Assembly (NCBI GenBank): GCA_003489485.1
Contig: DNMB01000094.1
Coordinates: 1 to 14,265 of the forward strand
Direction: 5' to 3'
DNA: 14,265 nucleotides
Origin: Chitinophagaceae bacterium
GTDB taxonomy: Bacteria; Bacteroidota; Bacteroidia; Chitinophagales; Chitinophagaceae
Shown: positions 7,230 to 13,417 of the stretch, piece by piece
Layout: every line of letters starts with the position of its first letter
Numbering within the stretch: the stretch's first letter is position 1
Made by a program: the position numbers and the translations under genes
The notes under the pieces: generated by a model
Told to the model about the DNA's origin: nothing
Databases searched by the model: none
The model's input: the letters and a program-made list of their open reading frames with translations, nothing else

Positions 7230-7880
7230 TCAAACCAGCATCCCATCTCGCATCATCCACACCCGGTCACATTGACGGGCCAATTCTTCGTTATGGGTGA
7301 CCACCAAAAAGGTTTGACCGGTCTCCTCTCTCAATCTGAAAAACAATTGATGTAATTCACGCGCATTGATGGAATCCAAGTTACCGGAGGGCTCGTCTGC
7401 CAAAACAATATCCGGCTTGTTGATCAACGCGCGGGCCACTGCCACCCGTTGTTGCTCGCCCCCCGATAATTGAGAGGGCTTGTGATCGAGTCGATGAGAA
7501 AGTCCCAGTTTATCGAGTAGCTGGGTGGCCTCCTGGCGTACCGTCGATTTCGTGCGACCCGCCAACCAGCCGGGTATGGACACGTTCTCGAGTGCGCTGA
7601 ATTCGGGCAGCAGATGATGGAATTGAAACACGAATCCGATGTGATGATTTCTAAATGCGGCCAGTTTTTTACTGCCCAGGGCCAGCACATCGGTCCCATT
7701 TATCACCACTTGTCCCTGATCGGGCCGATCGAGCGTGCCGAGCACATGCAACAGGGTGCTTTTTCCACAACCGGAAGGGCCCACAATAGCGGCCACCTGG
7801 CCTTTTTGAACCTCAATGCTGAGTCCCCTCAGTATTTCGAGGTCTCCGTAACGCTTATAAATGGCTGTTCCGATTAACAA
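7230..7880 (-). CDS. ABC transporter ATP-binding protein, LolD type
   Basis: This is a probable ATPase of a lipoprotein-releasing LolCDE-like complex or a related MacB-family exporter. The 216-residue product has Walker A GPSGCGKST (34-42), Q-loop FVFQFHHLLPEF (83-94), signature LSGGE (138-142), Walker B VLADEPSGNLDS (159-170) and H-loop His196 (VTHNEEL). The FQFHHLLPEFSALENV stretch is typical of LolD. No ATG or GTG exists between the upstream in-frame stop (7947-7949) and the conserved N-terminus. The TTG at 7878-7880 gives the family-like MLIGTAIYKRYGDLEILRG opening. A second TTG at 7920-7922 would add 14 residues of no family character. No LolC/E permease gene is adjacent. It is convergent with the adenosyltransferase and divergent from the DUF2795 gene. 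Confidence 0.9.
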   Translation of the reverse strand: MLIGTAIYKRYGDLEILRGLSIEVQKGQVAAIVGPSGCGKSTLLHVLGTLDRPDQGQVVINGTDVLALGSKKLAAFRNHHIGFVFQFHHLLPEFSALENVSIPGWLAGRTKSTVRQEATQLLDKLGLSHRLDHKPSQLSGGEQQRVAVARALINKPDIVLADEPSGNLDSINARELHQLFFRLREETGQTFLVVTHNEELARQCDRVWMMRDGMLV

Positions 7881-7950
7881 TGGTGGTAAAAAATCAATCC
7901 CGAAACTATCAAAAAAAATCAAGCCTTCGATCAGAAACGATAAAGGTTAT

Positions 7951-7980
7951 TTGGAAAATTCCTCAATCCCTTTACATTTG
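7951..7980 (+). promoter_or_regulatory. Bacteroidota-type promoter of the DUF2795 gene
   Basis: TTG at 7951-7953 and TACATTTG at 7973-7980 are separated by exactly 19 bases, matching the TTG-N19-TAnnTTTG consensus known for the primary sigma factor of Bacteroidota. Transcription would begin a few bases after 7980, giving a leader of about 30 bases before the ATG at 8020. This is the cleanest promoter in the window. Confidence 0.72.
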
Positions 7981-7982
7981 CG

Positions 7983-7990
7983 CAAAAATA
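7983..7990 (-). promoter_or_regulatory. Weak candidate -7 box (TATTTTTG) facing lolD
   Basis: Read on the minus strand, 7990 to 7983 is TATTTTTG, which fits TAnnTTTG, but there is no TTG at the -33 distance. It would give lolD a leader of about 95 bases. It abuts the DUF2795 promoter, so the two would compete for space if both are used. Confidence 0.25.
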
Positions 7991-8019
7991 GACTTCGCTT
8001 ACCTACTAAACGTATCCTT

Positions 8020-8241
8020 ATGTTTTGGACCTTAGAACTGGCCTCTTACCTCGAAGACGCACCCTGGCCTGCTACTAAAGATGAGCTGATCGATTACTCG
8101 ATTCGCTCAGGCGCTCCCATTGAAGTGGTCGAAAATTTGCAGGAACTCGAAGATGAGGGTGATGTGTACGAGACCATCGAAGACATTTGGCCCGATTATC
8201 CCACACAAGACGATTTTCTGTTCAACGAAGACGAATACTGA
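8020..8241 (+). CDS. DUF2795 domain-containing protein
   Basis: This 73-residue acidic protein of unknown function begins MFWTLELASYLEDAPWPATK and ends NEDEY. The LASYLEDAPWPATKDELIDYSIRSGAPIEVVENLQELED stretch is the DUF2795 pattern, in which a short helical domain is predicted to end in a conserved residue run. Bacteroidota homologues, as I recall them, have almost the same length and sequence. The frame extends upstream to 7861, but that segment is basic and low in family character, and it contains the promoter at 7951-7980. The ATG at 8020 is therefore the start. The gene stands alone: divergent from lolD, with its stop 4 bases from the convergent fabI stop. Confidence 0.9.
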   Translation: MFWTLELASYLEDAPWPATKDELIDYSIRSGAPIEVVENLQELEDEGDVYETIEDIWPDYPTQDDFLFNEDEY

Positions 8242-8245
8242 CCGA

Positions 8246-9064
8246 TCAGGGAGTTCCCATTTTATCGATCACCTGTTGTGTGACGCCCGTAAAGCTGAAT
8301 CCGCCATCATGAAAGAGATTCTGCATGGTCACATAGCGTGTCATATCACTAAACAACGTAACACAATAGTTGGCGCAATCCTCAGACCCGGCATTGCCCA
8401 GTGGGCTCATCGACTCGGCATAGTTCAAAAATCCATCAAAGCCCTTTACGCCACTGCCTGCTGTGGTAGGCGTGGGCGATTGTGAAATGGTGTTGACACG
8501 AACCTTTCTCTTTACGCCGTAATGATAGCCAAAACTGCGGGTAACACTTTCGAGTAAGGCCTTTGCATCGGCCATCTCGTTGTAATCCGGAAATACCCGT
8601 TGCGCAGCGATATAACTGAGCGCCACCACACTGCCCCACTCACTGAGCGCGTCGAGGTCCCAGGCGGTGCGCAACACACGGTGCAAGCTCATGGCAGAGA
8701 TATCGAGGGTCTTGCCATTCCACTCGTAATTCATTTCGGTGTAATGCTTGCCCTTGCGAACATTCAGGCTCATTCCAATGGAGTGGAGTACAAAATCGAT
8801 CTTGCCACCCAGATGCTCCATCGATTTCTCAAACAGATTCTTTAGATCGTCCATGTTGGTCACATCGGCACCGATCACAGGCGCATTACCACACAGGGCA
8901 GACAGTTTATTGATCTCGCCCATGCGCAAGGCAACGGGTGCATTGGTCAGTACGAGTTGTGCGCCTTGTTCGTGACAACGAAGCGCTGTTTTCCAGGCAA
9001 TGGAACGCTCATCGAGCGCACCGAAGATGATTCCTTTCTTTCCCTTCAGCAATTGATTGGCCAT
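8246..9064 (-). CDS. fabI: Enoyl-[acyl-carrier-protein] reductase (NADH), FabI
   Basis: FabI reduces the trans-2-enoyl-ACP double bond in the last step of each fatty-acid elongation cycle. The 272-residue short-chain dehydrogenase fold has the FabI-type N-terminal nucleotide site GIIFGALDERSIAWKTA (11-27) in place of the TGxxxGIG of ordinary SDRs. The catalytic tyrosines and lysine are visible as Y151, Y161 and K168 in SYIAAQRVFPDYNEMADAK. FVLHSIGMS (91-99) matches the cofactor-binding HSI segment. The MANQLLKGKKGIIFGA start (ATG 9062-9064) is preferred. An upstream in-frame start at 9118 adds 18 residues without family support. The gene is divergent from the FabH-like gene, 120 bases away, placing two fatty-acid synthesis genes side by side. 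Confidence 0.96.
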   Translation of the reverse strand: MANQLLKGKKGIIFGALDERSIAWKTALRCHEQGAQLVLTNAPVALRMGEINKLSALCGNAPVIGADVTNMDDLKNLFEKSMEHLGGKIDFVLHSIGMSLNVRKGKHYTEMNYEWNGKTLDISAMSLHRVLRTAWDLDALSEWGSVVALSYIAAQRVFPDYNEMADAKALLESVTRSFGYHYGVKRKVRVNTISQSPTPTTAGSGVKGFDGFLNYAESMSPLGNAGSEDCANYCVTLFSDMTRYVTMQNLFHDGGFSFTGVTQQVIDKMGTP

Positions 9065-9137
9065 AGTGGTTGGTTTTCGCGGGTAAAAATAAGCACTTAT
9101 TTGAAAGCAGCTCTTCACTAACGAATGTTATTGGCTT

Positions 9138-9167
9138 TTGGAGTTATATTTACACCATACCCCTTTG
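9138..9167 (+). promoter_or_regulatory. Weak candidate promoter for the FabH-like gene
   Basis: TTG (9138-9140), a 19-base spacer and CCCCTTTG (9160-9167) have the right spacing, but the -7 box lacks the TA. TATATTTA (9146-9153) is an alternative -7 box without a suitable -33 element. Either would give a short leader before the ATG at 9185. Confidence 0.3.
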
Positions 9168-9184
9168 TTCAATCTACTCAGACC

Positions 9185-10261
9185 ATGCAGCAAAGAACAG
9201 TCATTACCGGAACGGGTTGTTTTATTCCGCCGGTTGTAAAAACCAACACAGATTTTACGACGCAACGCTTTTTTGCCGAAGAGGGCAGCCCAATTGACGC
9301 CCCCGGACAAGAGATCGTTGAAAAGTTTCAAGAGATAACGGGTATCGAAGAAAGACGCTACGTCAGCGAGCAGATGAATTCTTCCGACATGGCCATCGAG
9401 GCAGCACGGTTGGCCATTGCCGATAGCGGCGTAGATCCTGAAACACTCGACCAGATCATCGTGGCCCATAATTTCGGCAACGTGGTCAGTCATACCATCC
9501 AGACCGATATATTACCGGCCCTGGCCAGCAGGGTCAAACATGCCCTCAACATACAGAACCCTAATTGCGTGGCCTACGACATTCTATTCGGCTGCCCCGG
9601 TTGGTTGCAAGGGGTCATTCAATCGGATGCATTCATCAAAGCCGGTGTGGCACAAAAGACGCTGGTGATCGGCACCGAAACACTCAGCCGTGTCGTGGAT
9701 GTATACGACCGCGACAGTATGATCTTCTCGGATGGTGCCGGTGCGGCCGTACTGGAGGGAAAGCCTGCGGACCGTACCGAAGCCGGTATTCTGGCCTGCA
9801 GCGTACAGAGCCATTGTACCGAAGAGGCGTATTATCTTTTTTTAGGAAAAAGCAACATTCCAGGAGCCGATCCCAAAGTGCGCTACATCAAAATGAAAGG
9901 CCGCAAAGTATATGAATATGCCATGCAACATGTGCCGGCGGCCATGAAGGACTGTCTCGACAAAGCGGGTGTGCCCATCGAATCAGTTAAGAAAGTATTC
10001 TTGCACCAGGCCAACGAAAAAATGGACGAGGGCATCATCAAAAGACTCTTCAAGCTCTATGGTAAAAAAGAGCTACCTGATCACGTAATGCCCATGAACA
10101 TCCATAAACTGGGCAATAGCTCGGTGGCCACCATCCCCACTCTTTTCGACATGGTAAAAAAAGGACACTGGGACAACCATGACCTTCAACCCGGCGATAT
10201 CGTGCTGTTCGCTTCCGTAGGAGCCGGCATGAACATCAATGCAGTTTGTTATCGTATGTAG
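9185..10261 (+). CDS. 3-oxoacyl-ACP synthase III family protein (FabH-like)
   Basis: A thiolase-fold condensing enzyme; FabH-type enzymes join an acyl-CoA starter to malonyl-ACP to begin fatty-acid synthesis. The 358-residue product keeps the Cys-His-Asn triad: C137 in YDILFGCPGWLQGV, H274 in FLHQANEKMDE and N311 in HKLGNSSVATIPTLF. Other family marks are ITGTGCFIPP at the N-terminus, FSDGAGAAVLEG (181-192) and the terminal FASVGAGMNINAVCY. It is about 40 residues longer than E. coli FabH, with extra sequence around residues 20-45 and 97-127. It may therefore be a paralogue with another starter or a secondary pathway, and not the housekeeping FabH. The ATG at 9185 is chosen because it begins directly before the conserved strand; the in-frame ATG at 9125 adds 20 residues without family support. 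It is divergent from fabI and 34 bases before pheT. Confidence 0.9.
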   Translation: MQQRTVITGTGCFIPPVVKTNTDFTTQRFFAEEGSPIDAPGQEIVEKFQEITGIEERRYVSEQMNSSDMAIEAARLAIADSGVDPETLDQIIVAHNFGNVVSHTIQTDILPALASRVKHALNIQNPNCVAYDILFGCPGWLQGVIQSDAFIKAGVAQKTLVIGTETLSRVVDVYDRDSMIFSDGAGAAVLEGKPADRTEAGILACSVQSHCTEEAYYLFLGKSNIPGADPKVRYIKMKGRKVYEYAMQHVPAAMKDCLDKAGVPIESVKKVFLHQANEKMDEGIIKRLFKLYGKKELPDHVMPMNIHKLGNSSVATIPTLFDMVKKGHWDNHDLQPGDIVLFASVGAGMNINAVCYRM

Positions 10262-10295
10262 TTATCTTCGCAAACAGTAAATTATAGGAGAGAAC
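10262..10295 (+). promoter_or_regulatory. Short pheT leader with promoter-like box and RBS-like purines
   Basis: TATCTTCG (10263-10270) is one mismatch from TAnnTTTG, but the nearest TTG (10246-10248) is only 14 bases upstream. TAGGAG at 10285-10290 resembles a Shine-Dalgarno sequence 5 bases before the pheT ATG. Because the gap to the upstream gene is only 34 bases, pheT may be read from the FabH-like gene's promoter as well. Confidence 0.3.
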
Positions 10296-12722
10296 ATGAC
10301 CCTTTCTTACCAATGGCTATTGGATTATCTGCCCGCTCCCGTTCCTGTTGAGCAGCTTAGTGAGATACTCACCTCCATTGGATTGGAAGTAGAGCGGGTA
10401 AGCGCTTACCAAGAAGTAAAGGGAGGATTGAAAGGCCTGTTGATCGGCGAGGTCATGGCTACCGAAAAACATCCCAATGCCGATAAGCTGACCCTGACCA
10501 AAGTGAATATTGGCTCCGAAGCCTTGCTGTCTATCGTCTGCGGAGCACCCAATGTGGCCACCGGACAAAAAGTTGTGGTTGCCCCTGTGGGAGCCACGAT
10601 CTATCCTACTCAAGGAGATCCTATTACCCTAAAGGCGGCCCGCATAAGAGGAGAAGAAAGTCAAGGCATGATCTGTGCCGAAGATGAGATCGGACTGGGC
10701 AGTTCACACGCGGGCATATTGGTATTACCGGCGGACACACGGGTCGGAATCAGCGCAGCCGAACTTTTTTTGCCCTATGAGGACACGATCTTTGAAATAG
10801 GGCTAACGCCCAATCGAATGGATGCGATGAGCCATTGGGGCGTAGCACGCGATGTCTGCGCATACATGAATCATCATCACCAAAAGAACTGGCAGCCCCG
10901 CTGGCCCACCTCTTTTTCGTTTACCGGATCGATGCCCTCTTGCCCTATAAAAGTAACGATCGAAAACACCGTCGCTTGCCCGCGGTACAGCGGCATTTGC
11001 ATCGATAACATTCAAGTGGGACCCTCACCGCGCTGGATGGAAAAACGACTCAAGGCCATTGGCGTAAAGCCGATCAATAATATCGTAGACATTACCAACT
11101 ATGTACTGCACGAAACCGGTCAGCCTTTACACGCCTTTGACCGCAGCGCCATAAAAGGAGAACAGGTCTTGATCAAAAACGCCAGTGACCAAAGCGAATT
11201 CATTACCCTAGACGGCGTGTCTCGTAAGCTGAGCCGAGAAGACCTGATGATCTGCCATGCAGAGCAACCCATGTGCATAGCGGGGGTATATGGTGGGCTA
11301 GAAAGCGGGGTCAGCCCCTCTACCCAACAACTCTTTGTGGAAAGTGCCTTTTTTGATCCCATCACTATTCGAAAAACATCTTTCAGACAGCAGTTGCGTA
11401 CCGATGCGGCCACCCGCTTCGAAAAGGGAACGGATATTGCTGCCACCTTGCCTGTGCTTGAACGCGCCGTGCAGTTGATCGTGGAGATCGCAGGAGGCAA
11501 AGTGACCACTGCACCCGTAGATCGCTATCCCTCCCCGCAGCCTCAAAAAATGGTTTCGCTTGGCTGGTCTTACTTAAAAAAGATCAGTGGCAAGACATAC
11601 GATAGCGCGGCAGCGATAGGCATTTTAAAAAGTCTGGGGTTCGGTATCGAAAAAGAAGACACAAACGGAGTAACTGTAAAAGTTCCCTATCATAAACCCG
11701 ATATTCACCTTGCGGCCGATCTGGTAGAAGAGATCTTGCGCATAGATGGATTGGACAATATCGCCATTCCCAATTCGATCAGCATCTCTCCTGCCGTAGA
11801 GAGTCCTGCATTTTATACAAAAGAAACGCTTCGCGAAAAACTTTCGAATCAGTTGGCCGGCATGGGTTATCACGAGATCATGACCAACTCCATTACCAAC
11901 AGCGCTTATTTTCCCGAACAGGGTGAGTCGCTGGTCACCATGATCAACAGCCTCAGTGCCGAACTCAACGCCTTGCGGCCTTCGTTGCTGCACACCGCTC
12001 TCGAAGTGGTAAGCCATAACCTCAACCACCGCAACCTGGACCTCCGTCTCTTTGAATTTGGGACCGTATATGCCAAGGAACAAACGGGTCACTACCGCGA
12101 GGAGCCGAGGCTTTGCCTGGTCCTGTGCGGACTAAGCCGGGCCACACATTGGCAAGCGCGCAGTACCCCCGTAGATCTATACACGATAAAAGGAATGGTA
12201 GAGTTGCTTCTTTCTTCATTGGGAATTACTGCCTCGACTCACCCCAAACAGCACCCACAGCTGCAACAGACACTTGGCTGGCAGCTACAAGAAAAAGAGC
12301 TGGGCGTGGCAGGACTCATAACCGAAAAAACAGCCCGCCAGTTCGGAATCAAGCAGCCGGTCTACTATGCCGAGCTCAATTGGCAGGTATTGGTAGCGCT
12401 GTCCACTGCAACCTCCATCCGAATTGGCGAACTGCCCCGTTTTCCATCGGTAGAAAGAGATCTGGCCCTGGTCGTGCCGAACACCCTCCCCTGGCAGGCC
12501 ATTCAGGATTGTCTGCAAAAGATCCGCATTAAAACCCTCCGGGATATTAAAGTCTTTGATATATTCGAAAGCGATAAGCTCGGTGCCGGTAAAAAATCAA
12601 TCGCCATCAACCTGACTTTTTCGGACCCCGAGAAAACACTAACGGATAAAGAGATGGAGGGCTGGATGAGCACCATCATCAAAACCCTAGAAAAAGAAGT
12701 CGAAGCCACGGTAAGAAAATGA
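10296..12722 (+). CDS. pheT: Phenylalanine-tRNA ligase beta subunit
   Basis: This is the large subunit of the alpha2-beta2 PheRS, carrying the tRNA-binding and editing modules. The 808-residue product has normal length. Domains in order: a TRBD/EMAP-like OB fold with EVMATEKHPNADKLTLTKV (about 40-150), the B3/B4 editing domain with NIVDITNYVLHETGQPLHAFD and GVYGGLESGVS (about 210-400), the B5 domain with VPYHKPDIHLAADLVEEILRIDG (about 410-490), the catalytic-like core (about 500-690) and a C-terminal ferredoxin-fold anticodon-binding domain starting at RFPSVERDLALVVP (about 714-807). The segment LRTDAATRFEKGTD is also a family hallmark. The ATG at 10296 is fixed by the conserved MTLSYQWLLDYLP start. 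pheS is not adjacent in the window, as is common in Bacteroidota. The stop overlaps the next gene as ATGA. Confidence 0.97.
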   Translation: MTLSYQWLLDYLPAPVPVEQLSEILTSIGLEVERVSAYQEVKGGLKGLLIGEVMATEKHPNADKLTLTKVNIGSEALLSIVCGAPNVATGQKVVVAPVGATIYPTQGDPITLKAARIRGEESQGMICAEDEIGLGSSHAGILVLPADTRVGISAAELFLPYEDTIFEIGLTPNRMDAMSHWGVARDVCAYMNHHHQKNWQPRWPTSFSFTGSMPSCPIKVTIENTVACPRYSGICIDNIQVGPSPRWMEKRLKAIGVKPINNIVDITNYVLHETGQPLHAFDRSAIKGEQVLIKNASDQSEFITLDGVSRKLSREDLMICHAEQPMCIAGVYGGLESGVSPSTQQLFVESAFFDPITIRKTSFRQQLRTDAATRFEKGTDIAATLPVLERAVQLIVEIAGGKVTTAPVDRYPSPQPQKMVSLGWSYLKKISGKTYDSAAAIGILKSLGFGIEKEDTNGVTVKVPYHKPDIHLAADLVEEILRIDGLDNIAIPNSISISPAVESPAFYTKETLREKLSNQLAGMGYHEIMTNSITNSAYFPEQGESLVTMINSLSAELNALRPSLLHTALEVVSHNLNHRNLDLRLFEFGTVYAKEQTGHYREEPRLCLVLCGLSRATHWQARSTPVDLYTIKGMVELLLSSLGITASTHPKQHPQLQQTLGWQLQEKELGVAGLITEKTARQFGIKQPVYYAELNWQVLVALSTATSIRIGELPRFPSVERDLALVVPNTLPWQAIQDCLQKIRIKTLRDIKVFDIFESDKLGAGKKSIAINLTFSDPEKTLTDKEMEGWMSTIIKTLEKEVEATVRK

Positions 12723-13009
12723 GTAACGCAGAAGACCTAATAAGAATCCGAGAAAAACTCAAGCAGCTCATCGATCAGCACCATAGGCTGTACAGTGAAA
12801 AATTGCGGCTTACCGCCGAGATCGAGAAGATCAAGACCACGCTTGCCGAGCAGCTATCCACAAACCAGGGGCTGAACGACCAATTGTCGGCCGCCAAGGT
12901 AAAGACATCAACATCAGGGCTAAGCGAGCCCGAAAAAGCAGAGATCGAAAAAAAGATCAATCATTACATAAAAGAGATCGACCGCTGCATTAGTCAGCTG
13001 GGTAATTAA
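12719..13009 (+). CDS. Small coiled-coil protein of unknown function between pheT and zapA
   Basis: I do not recognise a named family. The 96-residue protein is highly charged and almost wholly helical by appearance. Residues 5-60 have heptad spacing of L, I and L/A (LIRIREKLKQLIDQHHRLYSEKL..IEKIKTTLAEQL), suggesting a coiled coil. A polar linker (about 61-70, KTSTSG) separates it from a second helix (EPEKAEIEKKINHYIKEIDRCISQL). There is no signal peptide or membrane segment. The ATG overlaps the pheT stop (ATGA), and its stop is 5 bases before zapA, so it is tightly coupled to both. Position next to ZapA, itself a coiled-coil division protein, permits but does not prove a link to division. 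Confidence 0.85.
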   Translation: MSNAEDLIRIREKLKQLIDQHHRLYSEKLRLTAEIEKIKTTLAEQLSTNQGLNDQLSAAKVKTSTSGLSEPEKAEIEKKINHYIKEIDRCISQLGN

Positions 13010-13014
13010 GCAAT

Positions 13015-13305
13015 ATGAGCGAAGAAATGATTCCCATAGCAGCACAGGTAGGTGACCGCACCTACCGGATCAAGGTAGAGCCCAAGAACGAAGAACTGGT
13101 GCTTCGAACCCTGCAACAGATCAACCAAAAACTACTGGAGTTCAAAACCAACTATGCCGGAAAGGATATGCAAGATTACCTGGCCATGACCATGCTTTGG
13201 TTCGCCACCCAACCGGTCACTACCCCCTCTTCCGAACAAGGAGAGATGGAGCAAGAACTGCAGCTGCTTGAGCGGCTGCTAGACGCCGAAATAAAAAACA
13301 GCTGA
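13015..13305 (+). CDS. zapA: Cell division protein ZapA
   Basis: ZapA binds FtsZ and promotes protofilament bundling at the division ring. The 96-residue product fits the family: a short N-terminal beta region (IPIAAQVGDRTYRIKVEPKNE, about 6-26) forming the ZapA head, followed by helices EELVLRTLQQINQKLLEFKTNY and the conserved GKDMQDYLAMTMLWFA (49-64), then a C-terminal helix (EQGEMEQELQLLERLLDAEI) that would form the dimer coiled coil. The start ATG at 13015 is 5 bases after the coiled-coil gene, and rny follows after a 112-base structured gap. Confidence 0.9.
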   Translation: MSEEMIPIAAQVGDRTYRIKVEPKNEELVLRTLQQINQKLLEFKTNYAGKDMQDYLAMTMLWFATQPVTTPSSEQGEMEQELQLLERLLDAEIKNS

Positions 13306-13329
13306 CCGGGGCCGACGCATCTTTTTTCG

Positions 13330-13337
13330 TACCTTTA
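13330..13337 (+). promoter_or_regulatory. Candidate -7 box (TACCTTTA) before the zapA-rny hairpin
   Basis: TACCTTTA is one mismatch (final A for G) from TAnnTTTG. The -33 distance holds GGG and not TTG, so this is weak. Initiation a few bases downstream would begin at or inside the hairpin's outer stem (13339 onward). Confidence 0.3.
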
Positions 13338-13338
13338 C

Positions 13339-13395
13339 CACATTATTGTAACCAGACCCCCATCCGTTCAACGGGTCTCGAAAACAAGTATTGTG
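13339..13395 (+). ncRNA. Structured RNA hairpin between zapA and rny (6S-like RNA or rny leader)
   Basis: The 112-base gap holds a two-tier hairpin that I paired by hand. The outer stem pairs 13339-13349 (CACATTATTGT) with 13384-13395 (ACAAGTATTGTG): ten Watson-Crick pairs, one T-T mismatch and one bulged G (13388). An asymmetric internal loop follows (AACC at 13350-13353 facing CGAAA at 13379-13383). The inner stem pairs AGACCC (13354-13359) with GGGTCT (13373-13378), capped by a 13-base loop. A stem, an open bubble and an inner stem resemble the shape of 6S RNA, and 6S genes often lie beside zapA. However, 57 bases is short for 6S, so it may instead be a leader of rny. No terminator-like T-run follows it. 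Confidence 0.45.
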
Positions 13396-13417
13396 AACCC
13401 CCTAAACCTAAACATCA

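Noticed and set aside
7861..8019. N-terminal extension of the DUF2795 protein
   Set aside because: The extension is basic, unlike the acidic domain, and contains the exact promoter at 7951-7980; the ATG at 8020 begins the conserved sequence.
9065..9118. 18-residue N-terminal extension of FabI
   Set aside because: The conserved FabI N-terminus begins right after the ATG at 9062-9064, and the extension has no family support.
12113..12532. 139-residue plus-strand open frame inside pheT
   Set aside because: It is an out-of-frame shadow of pheT with an atypical composition (rich in R, P, T and H).
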